From Brugia malayi (taxonomy: Eukaryota; Nematoda; Chromadorea; Rhabditida; Onchocercidae): 64,000 bases of DNA. The notes below the pieces were generated by a model. It worked only from the letters and a program-made list of their open reading frames with translations. It was not told the origin of the DNA and did not search any database. Position 1 is the stretch's first letter, and each line of letters starts with the position of its first letter. The stretch covers positions 8,684,187 to 8,748,186 of the forward strand of contig NW_025062475.1 in NCBI RefSeq assembly GCF_000002995.4, given 5' to 3'. Shown here piece after piece: positions 1 to 14,500 of the stretch. The translations under genes were made by a program, and so were the position numbers.

Positions 1-2547
1 ACTTGGAGCATTACCAGGACCTTAAACATTGATCAATTATGACAAGATGAAACAAGAATTTTAAAATCTCAAAGCTTCTTTAACATGAAGTATATAAGAA
101 TTCCAAATAAAAGTGCTGAAGCTGTTCTGTACGCCAACCCTGACAATAACAGAAAAGAATCGATAATACAAACCAGTAACAAAAATTTCAAAAGGCGTTT
201 CAGTTCGTCCACCTTCATTTTCCGCAACACATTTTGCTTTTACGGTCTCCTTCACATCTTGCAATCTTAGCATCGGTCCATCACTGAGAGGCTGAAGAAA
301 TGCTTTCAGAAAATAAATCAGAAAAATTGGCGGCAATTTTTCATAGAATGACATTTTCTTGAGTTGAGATTTTCTAAAAAATATCACTAACTTATTATTT
401 AAATAGACACTGAAGGGTTTGCAAAGTAATGTAGTGTATCTTATCATAAACAATTTCATTTTAAAACCAATTTCAATATGTCTCGAAATTCAGGACTTTA
501 AATAGAGACAGCAATCCCATATGAGCTAAAGTCGATTTTAATTTTTTTTAAGGGTCTAAAGGGAACAATAAATTTATATTCGCTCCTACCATAATAATAT
601 GTAACTGCTGAACTATTAGGCCTTTTCTTTTCAAATTTTAGTGAAGTCCTGTTCCTTCACTATATGCATGTTTTTGATTGTATTTAAAAATAAGAAGGAA
701 TTGGAAAGAAAGCAAGGGAAGAAGACAGAAAATGTATGATTTGCCTGCTCATCCTTATTAACCCAGAAAATTCTTGGAATAGGAAATCCGGTTGATGAAC
801 AGCCAACAGTATAATCGCTACCAGCTGGTACACGTATCACGTCATCTGGTGCATCAACATTGATTTGTGGTTTCTCCGGTGGTACAACTAGAATGTGTTT
901 CGCATAATTAATTTGACAAAAATGCTACCGATACTAAGCTATGACATAGATTGGAATGACTGAGTAGTGCAATCAAAATTGCTCTACTCCAAACCCGGAA
1001 AATACATGATAAGAGGAACTCAGAAAGAAACGGAGTTCGAAAAATCAGAAGGTTTATAGCTGAAGAATTTTACAGCTTCTTATTTATCTTCTTTTAGACT
1101 TAACCATCTTTGTTCGAGATTTTCTAATTTGCACTTCCTTTGACCTGATTTAATTACTTTTAATAAGTTAAACACAAACTTCCATCTCCGGTCTGAAAAA
1201 CAATCGGTTCCGACGGCGGGCTATCGATTTCACCGCGAGCTATTAACTGAAATAAATTAAATTAATCAAATCTTATTAAAATCTTTCATAAAACCTACTT
1301 CTCTTATTTGACATATTTTTGCGATCTTCAAATTAGACAGAATAGAAGCACACTAACTTTTATTGAATACTTGGTGTCAGGCTTGAAATGCTCGCCGCCG
1401 ATAGGGATGCTAACTGAAAAATCATCATCTGGTTCCGTCCAAAACATTTCTTTCCATTCTGCATCTTCACTCAATGGATCATCATCCGTGTAATGAATAA
1501 GAAATTCCTAAATATATTCACACTGTCATTTTGAATATTAAGTCCATTTCTGTGAATCGAAAGTAACTGTACAATCATATAGGAGAAGAATGTACTTAAT
1601 CAAAACAAACTGAAGAAATTAAACGTAAAAATAAATTGTAATTAACATAGCAAGAAAACTAAAAATAGTTTTAAATGATGACGTATTCAATTATCATATT
1701 GCTGATCATGTTAATAAGATTTTATTAAAGTTTTTTTTTTTCATAAAAGAAAAAAAGTTCTCATTTTATTCCTTTATTACTATATGAACCTTGATGGGTT
1801 TTCCTGGATCTTCGGGATCTCTTGGTGCATCAAACTGGATAGCGACCGTATTATTTTCATGGACCTTTATATCAGATAGTTGAACAATAGCAGGCGCTAA
1901 ATTTAAATTTTCAATTAATAAAAAGATAAATTAAAATAAAGTTCTTAAATAATTATTCAATTATCCATAATTTTGAAAAACTTGAGAGTTTAATCAAATA
2001 TATTCCCGGTATAACCTAATGGTAGCGTTGTTATTTTGATCGGATCAGATAAAACACCCGGTCCACGATCACTCATCGCTTGCAATCGAATCGCATAACT
2101 AGTTTTTGGTTTTAATCCAACAAGACGATGCTTTTGGGGTTCCTCAGCCGACACATGTACAGTTTCCCAGGCACGTGGAAGAGCTTCTCCTGTAAAGCCA
2201 GAACTAATGAGTGCCTTGCATAAAATTCAAATTTGAAATGTTTCAAAAATTTTTAAAAATATCCTGGTTGAATCGTGTGGTAAAAATAAACAAAACACGA
2301 TCGCGTTACATGAAAGAGTTAAGTCCCATGGTTATCATATGAAGATGACATTATCTAAAATGAAGGTTGGGATTGTGTAATTCTGCAAAGCTAACATAAT
2401 TCATTACTAACCATCAAAAACTTCTCCGTAATGAATAATGTAATCCGTAATTCTCCCGTTCGGACTGTCAGGCGTTGTCCATTCTATGCTTGCTTGTTGA
2501 TTTTCTAGAGGAAAAGCGACAATCTCATTTGGTGGAGTTCCAGGTCC
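1..2547 (-). other. FN3, FN3, Ig6 and start of a further FN3
   Basis: FN3 exons 2547-2413 and ~2195-2017 (core ASIEWTTP and TSYAIRLQA). A second FN3 is split over three exons near 1900-1790, 1507-1370 and 1250-1185 (TKYSIKVSV). Ig6 is at ~886-760 ([14 protein letters not shown]) and ~300-181 ([12 protein letters not shown]). The extreme left edge reads GPGNAPS on the minus strand, the usual start of the next FN3, so the gene continues outside the window. Confidence 0.75.
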
Positions 2548-5500
2548 TCAAATGAATAAGAATTGAGTGAATGAAAAAAACACGGGACAATATCAATGAC
2601 CCTATACATGAAAGTCTGGAGAAATAGAAAAAAATTAGCTGTTCAAATTAGATTTATACTTAATTTTTATTTGCGACATTTTTTGTATGTTGACATATTT
2701 AATCAAATTAAAATATAAGAACTAACCGGCTACAAGTATTTGCAACACTTCCTGAGCTTGTCCAGCATTATTTTCAGCCTTACAAGTTACAGTTTCATCT
2801 TTTCGGAGATTGGTTAACTGAAGAATTGGTCCTCGTATGACATCACTAGCATTTGTACCAATAATCCACATGATGATAGGTGGCGGTATTCCTGTTGCAG
2901 TGCATCGCACAGATATCGAACCATACGGTGCTACGGTAAGAGGATTATCAATCGGTTCCAGATGTATTACCGGAGGTGTTTCTAAAGCAGGTAACTTTCT
3001 TTGAGATCAAAAAAGAGATGAAATTTTCTTCTACAAGAAATGGAATTTGATGTATTCAAATTTCCTATTTGAATAAAAACATAACCAATAAAAATATTGG
3101 AACTGGAAAAGTATAAACTCTCTCATACTCTAGTAATCTGACCTCCACTTTCGGTTCTGATTGTTATAGGTTCACTTGCCGGACCCTCTGACAGATCATT
3201 AGTTGCAGATACTCGAATTCGGTACAATTTATTGGGCAAAATATCGTAGATATCTTTGTTCAAGCGTAAGGTTCCAAAATTTTCGCTACTTTGAACAACA
3301 ATTTTATCCCACTGTTTGTATGCATCATCAGATGTTTGATACTGATCCAACGGAGTGAAGTAGACCGTATAAGCCTAGAAATTGTTTAATTAGTATTTTT
3401 TTGTTTATATTAGTACGTTCTATTCAAGATGAGATCTTATTAGTTATTCTGAAATATTAATAAATGTTATACTCAAACAGTTCAATCAAACTTGCCTGAA
3501 TGGGACCGTTAGGAACACTTGGTCCTGTCCAAGATATATCCATAGTATTATCCCGTTCCACTGTTGCTAGTACATTCTTAGGTTCATCAATTGGTGCTGA
3601 AAAACACGAATTAAACGAGAAATAATACAGGATCTCCTTTTAATTGTCCAAATTGGTAAGTTTAATTAAGGATTAAGTTTCGAAAGTCCCCTGCCATCTT
3701 CCTGTAGTGGTGGGAATGATTCTGAATTGGGAAGGATAAAAGAAAAAAATTTACACAATCCGGTCGAAAACAACCTACCTCCACTGACTGTTTCGAAGAG
3801 AATGATATCAGATTGTAAACCTTCGCCTTTTTCACCGACTGCTACAACTTTTATATAATACGGTGTTTCTGGCTGCAATTTACCACGTTCCAAGACCAGA
3901 CGTGGTTCTTCACTCGGTTCAACATCATAAATGTTCCAGTGATTGATCGGTTCACTCGGATCAGATGTCAAATACACTTTATATTTCTAAGGAAAAGTCG
4001 AACTGATTCGAATTATTCCAAAAATTAATGAAGATTTATTTGGTTTTTAAGAGGATTCGCAACATTGCTAACAAAAAATTCTTTTTAAATATCATAAAAA
4101 AAAAAGATTCCGTTGAAACCAGCTTCTTCTATAAAGTTCACAGATTGTGGTCTTTTTTAAAAATGGTTACGGGTGCTTAAAGTTTGTTTAATTAACAGCT
4201 ATAGCGACTTGCAATTTTGAAGAAATTTCATCTGTAATTGAAATCAAATCCCATTGGCTGCTAACAGGCATTTTAATTTTGCAAATATTTAAAAGCAATT
4301 TTAGACTGGCCAAGAATTGCTTTGTAATATTAAACTACACCAACTACAATAGGTCCATTAGGATATTTCGGTTCTTGCCACGACATTGTAACACGATTAT
4401 CCAGATCAATGATTGCTTGAATATTTTCTGGCGGGCTGCCTGGTTCTGAAATATTTTCATACACAGTTTAATTTCTAAACTTTATGTCCTCATTTTATCC
4501 ACTAGCAGTTGTATACTAACAACTCTCAATAGCCTTAATTCTAATATGAAGAACTAAAATTTCATTTAAATTTTTTAGAATATTTATGCATATGGAAAAA
4601 CACACTGAGGACATTGAAAATGTGCTGGTCGCTCTCGGAACCATCAATATTTCGAGCATTGCACATTAGCGCACGCTTAGTAGCCGTGTTAGTGTTCACA
4701 TCCAATGAATGGTACCGGTGGGCTTCTTGTGGATCAGAATAAGCTGGGATTGATATTGGTTCCTATAAAAGCTTTCACAAATCCTAGTTTTTGTTTATTT
4801 TATTTTGAATTATAAATGAAGAACCATATATATATATTTACTAGAATACGATGCGCACTTTTTTAGGTGTTGCATGTTTTTTCATACTATGTCAAGACTG
4901 TGAAAAAAAAAAAAAAAAACAGTGAGTGTGCTTGCGCATTATAATTGAATAAGCAAGCACACCTGCCCGCTTTCAGTTTCATTGAATGGAAGCCAAGTGT
5001 ATGAAATTTGAGGTGCTGGTCTTCCTTTTGCATCACACTTAAATATAATTGTCTTTAGCGGCTCAACAACTGTCTCCGTACTACCGTCCTCTACTTGAGG
5101 ATCCAATATAACCAGTTTTACAGAAAGCGGAACTGCTGAAAAATGAATACAGGTATTAAAAATTTTTTGTAGGTCAGCTAGTACATTGTAAAAATATTAA
5201 GTATCGCATTTATCTTAACTGTACTTATAATAAACAACTTACTTGCTATTTTCTTGCATCATATTGATTGCTTGCAGCTTGAAAAAAAAAGATTAAAATT
5301 AATAGTTACCTAAAATCTTCCACAAATTTACTGTTTAGGTGTGCCGCACATGAAATTTTACTCATGCTAAAAACTAACGTTTCTTGCCAGTAGTGACATC
5401 ATACGCTTCTGATATGATACCAGGACCGTCCTTAGTAACAGCTTGTACCCGCACATTGTATGGGGTATCCTCATCAGCTGATACAGTTACCTCCAGCTGA

Positions 5501-8500
5501 TCACCACCTACAGCTGTTTTTTCCCAATCTCCCAACAGGTCATCCGGATTCTTCGTGTAGTAAATAATATAACGCTAAAATGTATAACTAATTGAGCTAT
5601 TTCCACTGTTTAAAATAGAGCAGCAACATTTTAATATTCTGTCGATCGATCTCCCAATCTTTTGTACAAGTTTTGCAGATTTTTCCAGAGAATTATTTAA
5701 CCAAGCGCAGGATTTGTTTCACATTATAAATTTTTCGGAATTTCTGGATATTGGAAGAAGGAAGTTACATGCTTACTATAATTTTTCCATTTGGATATTT
5801 TGGTGGATTCCAAGAGACTTTAAAATCATTTGTAAATGGAATTGTTGAGATATCGCGAGGTGGACTTCCAGGTCCAACAATTTTCACTTCAGTATGTTTT
5901 TCATCCGAACCTATCAAAAGACGATATATTAATGATATTATGCCAAATTGTCATACAAAATTATTGACATAAATTATGTTATAACATCAGTTTTCAGGAA
6001 TTCTCAAAAACAATAAATCGTCTGTAAAACAGATTATTGATTGGTTTAAAGGAATTTTCATAACACTTGTTACACTGAAAAAACAACAAACCATGAGGAT
6101 TGACAGCTTGACATGTGGCTACTCCAGCCCGATTTGTCTTCTCAGCAATTAGCTTGCTGTTAGATCGATTTTGCGCGTCTGGTGGTGTCACATCATAAAT
6201 ACGAAATTCATTCTGCAAAATTCACTGTGTGAGTTGAAGCGGAAAGATATCGGTACTGGCCCACATTATCTTCATGAATCAAGTCTTTGTGATAATTGTG
6301 TTAAAACGGATGAAATCAAAAACTAACCTTCCCATCTTCGACCAAACCACCACTCCATAGCCAAAGTATCTTTGGTCTCGGCACACCAATCGCTTCACAC
6401 TCAAAAATGAGTTCCTCATTGCTTGGATCTTTCACTACCTTTTCAGCAGGCGTGATTGTTACAATTGGCGGACGAGCTACAATTCATGAACTAAATCTTC
6501 TTTCCAGTCAATATCTTCGTTTTTTATTTTTTAGTTCTATTAGTTGGAAATGATAAAAATTTATAACAATAAAGTGGAATAAAGGTTCACAAACCTGCAA
6601 GCCAAGTTGTTAGAGTAAACTGATTGCTGAAAAGGCCGGGACCCAATTCATTGTGTGCTCGTATTTTGAACGTGTAGTCTCTTTTTTCTTTCAAATTCGA
6701 TATCCGCAAAGAACGTGCATCTGGATTTCCAGTTTTTACAACTTCCCAATATTCATCTGACAATTTCGGATTGTCTGTGTATAACACCTGCAATCCCTAC
6801 TTATTGTTGAGCTGAAAAGATTTGCTCCATATTTTCAAATAAATTAGCCAAGCACAAATAGGCTTATATTTTCCATTTGATTCGAATATCATTCGTAGAC
6901 ATGTAATTTTGAAGATAATTTTTATACATCGTTATAAAAATACTGACATCATAATCTTTCAATTGTCCATTTGTAATACGCGGTGGTTCCCACTGCAAAT
7001 CAACATTATTGCCATGAATTTGATATCGTATCCGTTCGGGAGATGTCGGTCCTATACGATAACTAATTAAGCAATAACATAAAACATACCACTACTATTC
7101 AGCACGCAAGTATTCACTTGAACTCCTTGTGCCAACTTAACTTTAAAAAAAAACATATTACCAGTTACAATGACTTGTATTCTTTTTGTTGTTCGACCAG
7201 CATCGTTTTCAGCAACACATGAGAAATTTGTACTTTCATATAGACCGCCGTGCTCCATTGTTATAAATTTTTTCCTCTGCGATTTATTGATTGGTCGAGC
7301 TCTATAAATTAAGCTAATATCGATTTCTCGTTAAATTTTAAAAAATGTGAAGAATAAAAGATTCTTATTTAAGATTGTTCTGAAGTTTTAAAAGCAGTAG
7401 ATTTTTTTATCCCAAACCTTTTTTTTTTTTTCAAACTAAAATAATTAAATTTTTTTTTTTGTATTTTCTCAAACTAAAATAATTAAATAATCAGAAAGTT
7501 TTATTTGCTCCATTTTTTAATTTATCTATAATTTCTCATCTATATAAACTTTTTTAAATCTACTTTCTATCTATATACATTTTTTAATCTATCTATAATT
7601 CGGTTAATACCACTTCAACACAATTGATGTACCTCGTATACCAAGCAATTTTAGGTGATGGATCTCCGCGTGTTACATTACAACTGATGCTGAACCTCTT
7701 TAATGGTCCGACGTATATCGTATCACCTTCTTGAATGAACAGCTGTGGGCGTACTGCTAAAAATCTAAAGTGTTACATCTAATTTTAAATCTTCTGCTAT
7801 TCATTATTTGAACAAATCTACCTGAAAATAATAATCATTTGTCTCAATTGAATCTAATGAATGTTAAGAGTTATCATCAAAGATCAACAGATCATTCATG
7901 TAGTATTTGCATGAATGATTTATGACGCTAAGGATCTCTACAATTTCAATCGTCAAATCGGTTCACTTAATTCATCTACTATTTATTAAGTCATTAATTG
8001 CCATAACTGTAAAAAATATTTGGTTTATCTAAATAAAAAAAGTAATAATAATAAGAATCCAAGATGAATCGAGTAATAGGAGCTTAAATTGATAGACAAA
8101 GTTTGAAACTTTCAATTTGCTCACATTTTAAGTTGTTTTAAGTGTCTAACATGTTTTTTCAATTTACCTGGTCTACGTGTGTTAAGCGAAACTGGATTTG
8201 AGAGACGTCCTGGGCCTAGTTTATCGTTTGCCCGTAAGCGGATAAAGTATTGCGTATTTGGCCGAAGATCCTTGATCGTTACCTCACGATCTGGTTCTAT
8301 GTATATATAAAAGAAAGAAACAAATACTAAACCTTTTAAATCACTAAATTCTTCAAAAACTAGTGCTCCCACTACACTTGATAAACAACTGATATCGTCT
8401 AACATTTTTAGTAATATTTATTTCATATCTTATAGTTTTATACAAATAACTTCAATACAACTGTAAACAATTTACCTTCAACATTTACTTTCTTCCAGTT

Positions 8501-11500
8501 TTTGATTGGCTGATTACCATTATTTGTATAATAAACTGTATATGAAGTTACTGGTCTATTCACAATTACTGGTGGATCCCAACGAACATAAACTGATGAA
8601 CGACCAGCATCAATACCGCGAATTATTGGTGCTGACCCGGGACCTGCATTAACAAATTATTAAATAAATTGAACTAGTAGAAAAACATACCATACATATT
8701 TCCAAAGCTGTGATGAAGGATGAAGCTTAAAAAATAAAGTGTAAGAAGAGCAAGGAAGAAATTGTACTGTCAAAACTTTTACTTTAGGTGAAAAATCTCC
8801 AGAACTCGCTACTATCAGCGGTGTTCAAATGGGGAGAGTTATTTGTCAGAATGAAATAATAATTTCAGAGCATGATATAATGATTATATTTAATATTTCT
8901 GATAAATTTACAACTCAAGAAACTATCAGCAATGTGAACTTCTCTTACAATGCAGCATTTTATGTCGTCGAGATCAGGATAAGACTGTACTAAGTTGAAT
9001 GAAATGATAAAGGAAACCTACCAGTGACAACAATTTCGATTGTGCGCTCCGTCTTTCCAAGTGAATTATTGGCATGACAAGTGAATTGGGTGTTTTTGTA
9101 GAGCTCTTTGATGATCAGAATTTGCTCACTTCGAACAGTTCCTGGTTTAACAGGTGCAATATCAACTGCTTCATCACCTCTATAAAAATGAAAAACAATG
9201 TGACGTTGCGACACAGAGATACTTAACACTTAGTTATTTTATATTCTAAGAAAGTTCAAATAAGCCGAGACGTTTTTTGTTAGATGAACTGAGATTTTTT
9301 ATCAAAAAAAAGGTAAAACTGAACTTTAAAAATTAATAGCAAAAGCTTATTTCAGAATTGACATTTTTATATTCTGTGAGTGAGTGAAAACTATGGCTGA
9401 CCGTTGCCAAAAAATTTGCGGAAATGGATGTGAAACTGCTGAGCATGTAATGTTTAAATTTCCGCCCGGAGTTATTTCATACGGCGCTGCTGGTTCAATA
9501 TAAATTTTTGGCCGACCGCGAAGCACTGAATTGCAATTTCCGTAGAAAAAATCAAATTCGATTCGTATAATTTGTATTTTCAATTATTTACTTATATGCT
9601 CACAACATATATTTTTTTCTGCTTAATTTAATAGTAAACTGACACGATAATTATGGTCTTTGTCACAAAATTCAGTTTGTTTCCAATATGCAAGTATTGT
9701 ATGCTAAACTATTGTTTTAAGTGTCCAATTTTTTGAAAGGAATTAGATTCTTACGCAAGCATTTTTCTCCTTTTGGACAGGTGCATGAATACTGATTTTC
9801 ATTAATAGCGGTACATGAACAACTGTTAAGAATGCGGCATAAATTCTTCGGGATCGGTTCTGAAAGAATCTTAATACTAAAAGTGTTGCACTGAATTTAT
9901 TAGATTTTGATAGTATTTCTTCCGGATGTAATTCGTTGCTTTTCGGATTTGTTATAAGCAACGATTGCGGGATGCTTTTTCTATAATGCATTAATAAAAG
10001 CATTTTTAAAAAAAAAATTAGGGATTTTTCCCAGTGATAATGAGAAGTCTTACTGATGCAAGTTTTCTGATCGCTACCAAGAACCAGTCCATGTGGACAG
10101 CGACATTCTATTCGGTCTTCAATTGATAGACAAGAATGACTACATCCACCGTTATCTATTTCACACATACCTTCAAAACAAAAAAATTAAATGTCCTTGA
10201 CACTACAACTAAATGCGAAGGGAGAGAAAAATTTATAAGTGAAATTTGAAGAACTGATGAACAATGAGATTTCAGGATTGGTGGCTTCGAAGATAGTTGG
10301 AAAGGAACAAAATGATTTACCACATTAATTATTTTGCTTACTTCATATTTTGTAAATCCACTATAAATTATATAAAAAGAACTTTTGTTGTGACACGGCG
10401 AATATTCTGACATACTTCATCACTCAAATAAATTAACCCTTCAATATTGAATTTTCAATTAATCTTCAAAGTCCAAAACTACCTTTTCCGCGACATTTTG
10501 GTGGTGTTATAACCCAGTGACGGTTGATACAAAACATAGAGTTCACCTCATCCACAAATTCGTATCCGTCATCGCATTCATATAATGCAAATAAGAATGA
10601 ATTCTTACTAAATGTTGTATTTCGTGGAACAGATAAACCTTTTTGTCGGTAATACTGTCGTACAAGACGCCGGAGATTATCTGGCGGTACGAATGCCATA
10701 GCACGAATACTACAATGTAAGTGAGAAAATTATATTAGTTGACAGCAGCGGAAGCTAAGCAGTCAGTCTCAAGTAATCGTCTCAAGCAAAGTAATTTTTC
10801 AGTAGGTTGACCTACCGAAGTAGTGAAAGTGTGTCTTGGTTGTTTGATATTTAGTATAAATAAAAATTCAACTAACGCAGCATGTTTGACAGCGGGTGCC
10901 GAGACCATACCATTTCCTATATCTGTGCAGGTCGTGTCCAAGTCCTCATATCTTGGCCAACAAATCTCACGACTACTTTCACTTGAAAAATGACATTGAC
11001 CAGCTTCGGGAGGAGGAAATGGCGGTGCTGTCACTGTAAAATTTATGAAGTCACGTATTCCTGGATTTAATAGTTAATAGCTGCAGAAATAGCTTGATTC
11101 ATAACGATAAGCATGCACCGCTTGCAAATTCAGCATCTTTTTCTGATTTGTTATTAGAACATTAAAAAAATTTCCCAACTACTATGAAAATCCAGGAAAG
11201 TGAAAATGTGCAATCAATGCAAAGTATAATGCATGTAATTTAAATGCATTGGATATGTCAGAATTTATCACATGATATTCTTGTTGTGATGTTCTTGAAA
11301 CTGGATGAATTGAAATCCATTCAAATTCTCTAAATTGTTGCAAGCGGTAATGCCTTATTGAAATGCCTTAAACAGATCTATGCAAGACATGCTCTACATT
11401 TTTTAATTTCATGCTGTTACAAACTTGATAAGCATGCATGCATGCAGTTTTCACAAGTGAAAAATAGAATAGTAAATAAAAATGATGAACTTCTATTCCA

Positions 11501-14500
11501 CCTCAAACATGCACAAATATTGAAGAAGTGACACGAATGTCTTTTTCCACTGATGCGAAACAGTACAGCAGCCAGAAGAAGCCGAACCTATCTGATCTAC
11601 AAAAGAATGCAAACGATAACATAGGCCACAACCACTAAATAGCAGAAATCTTAAATTTTTCAGTGCGGATAAATGCAGAGAAGTTTTATAAATTAAACTG
11701 AAAGTTATGTTTGCTCTTTTGTTCAGCATCTGAGAGTTATAAGACATATTTTGTGGATGTTAAATCGAAAAAGATTAAAATGCATTTAATTTAGAATTCA
11801 CTTTTCTGGTTGTTTGCTACGCTCAAAAAAAAAAAACTCTGAATGAAAAAGTTGACATAAAAATGAAATTTTGCCATAAACACTTTTAAAACTTACAAAT
11901 AAAAGTTACAGCGCTTATAAATACAAAAAGTGATATTTCTCATTAAATTTTTCCTCAGTTACAGTTTCGATTTTCTTAAATTTCTCAAATTAGATTTCAT
12001 AAAATTTTCTTAAATATTTTCCCAAATTATCATAAAAAGTATCATAAAAATTAAGTGCATAAAAATCCCGAGCCCACGGACAAAATCATGCAAGGAATGA
12101 GAAAAAAACGAACTAATTGCAACAAAGGTGAGCTGAAAGTCAAAGTTCACAACAACAGCATTATGACACAAATTTTCGAATTATACACAAAAAGAAAAAA
12201 ATTGAGGAAAACAAACTTAAAAATAAAATTATAATTTTATTGTTTAAGGTAATCGGAGCACACACCACAATCATACAACACAACGCAACGCCAATTTTCC
12301 AATCCTCCGTAGGAATTTTGAAGAATACAAAAAAAATTAGCAAAAACTAAACTATTGAATAATATAATGATATAATAACAAGTTTTATACAATACGAAAA
12401 CTGAAAATTCTCAAATGGATTTTACACATTTTTATCCATGGGTCAGATAAAGCTTATTATGTTTAATTCTACAATTTGAGAGACCACTTGAGCATCAAGA
12501 ATTAAAATACCTGAGGTATGAAAGGAAAGTGAAGTGATAATGTCGCTGAATATGTGTCACTTTCAATTATTTGATATTTAGTATTTTTTTATTATTATTT
12601 AGTAGGCTTGGCAACAAATTAGTGTGGTTTTATGTTGGAGTTTTACTTTTAATTTTTGTTTTATAAAAAGTCGAAAAAGAGCTTTCGAGGTTGCACGTGA
12701 TAACATTTACCTATTTAATAATCTTTCAGATTATTAAAAGATTAAACTTAATTCATTATACCTTAGAAAAAAGAGTGCAGATTTTTTGCTAGAATTTGAG
12801 ACATTTCTTCCTCATAGTACCACACTACAACATATTAGAAAGTAGGCTTAATAAGCATTCTGAATAATAGAACTTGTATAAACTGAATAATCTAATTGGA
12901 TACTCAAAGTAATAAGTGGAGGAAGATGAGCAAGTAATGATGGATGTTATGTTTAACAAAATTTCCATTATTATGTTTTTTGTCTCATTTCTCTTTCCCT
13001 CTCTTTCTCTCAACTTATTAATTTTTGGATTAGAAAAAAGGCGTTGACTTCAATTAGTATGACAGGTGGCACGAACCTTCGATGTCGCCGCAGTAATGGC
13101 TAGCTTTGTCAGCACTGACCACACATCGGCCAGTGTCGTTCGTTGACAGAACGACACTCGATTGCTGATAATCTGAAGGTGTTCTCATTCCATATCATTT
13201 TGATTCACCCTCTTTTTTGTAATCACTGATTTTGAATTCAAAATTCAAAAAAATGTGTTATGATGATTATTAATCGACTCATTTTACAGCTTAATCTATT
13301 CTCCAATATCTGACAATTTGATCACGAACATGAATTAATTTTAAAGTTGGAAGTTCGAGAGTTAATCATGGCTGTAATAAATCCACCAGTGCTGCAAATA
13401 TTTTTAGGTAACAATCAACAAAATAAAAAGAAGCTGACATGAGCAGTTTTAAGGTGTATCTGCCTAAGAACAGATTAAAAATTATTGTGATCTGGTACGC
13501 AATACTTTTTACTTTGATCAAAGCAAATTCCATTCAATTTTTCTCAAAGAAACATTCATATTTTGTAAAATTAAAGTCATGATCAAGCTTATACACCATG
13601 CCTCGTTAATTGACCTTTAATAGGTATGTATAGTTGCAAGAGAAAAATTTTTTATGATCATTTTTATGTTTTTATGATCATAAAAATGTTCTATACGGTA
13701 ATAAGCTGACTTTGGAAGATTTCAAAAATTTTATTTTATCCAGATTTGCATTATGATTCATAGAAAACACGTCAATAGTGTGAAATTTTGACTTCGTTTT
13801 AAGATTAGGATGACTTTTCGGAAACAACCGTGTTTTAGATATCTTTTTCAGTAAATCTCTTTCATCCAATTAAATTCCAAATTTCATTTGAGTCAAATTT
13901 TACTCGTTTCATTAAAAACCAAAAAGCATTCAAACTATTCTGTGATTACTTTAATTCAGAACACTATCACAACGATTAAATGAGAAAGAAGTAATGAGAA
14001 TATTAGAATTTGCCAAGTACTTCATTTCCAACTTATGCAAGCTTAAAAATTTCTATGAGGCTGAGAATTTGTTTGATTTCATTAATTTTGATAAATTCTT
14101 GGCTACTTCAAGTCACTTTTAAGTTATAACAATTCAATTAATTGAATGGAAATTCAAAGTCTCGATTTTTAATATTGCTGAAATACAAGCCATCGTATAA
14201 CAATTTAAGCTCGAAACATTCAAAAAAGAGATATTACTAGTGAATCGAACTTTATCCAAAAGGCTTTTTCTAGTTATGCAATTCTTGTTGCTGTTGTGTT
14301 GGGTATGTGCAAGAAGCATGTGAGAGACGGAAAGATGCAAACTGGATGCAGTGATAAGCACAGGAAAGAAAAAGGTGGATAATGTTGAGGCGTGAACCAA
14401 CCAGAGAATTACAGGTGATGGGTAACAGAAAAGCTGTATTATGATTGTATCAGGCAAAAGATATTGATTTGAAAGCGAATGTGGAGTAGGGAATGTGCTG

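Noticed and set aside
11493..11640. Possible extra exon of the matrix gene after TTTTGTAG near 11,595 (minus strand)
   Set aside because: The frame is open, but its only usable donor changes phase, while the flanking exons at 13077 and 11033 already join perfectly in phase 1.
13133..13157. Perfect 8-bp inverted repeat (GTGTCGTT...AACGACAC)
   Set aside because: It lies inside a coding leader exon (VVLSTNDT) and is short enough to be chance; no terminator or RNA role is indicated.
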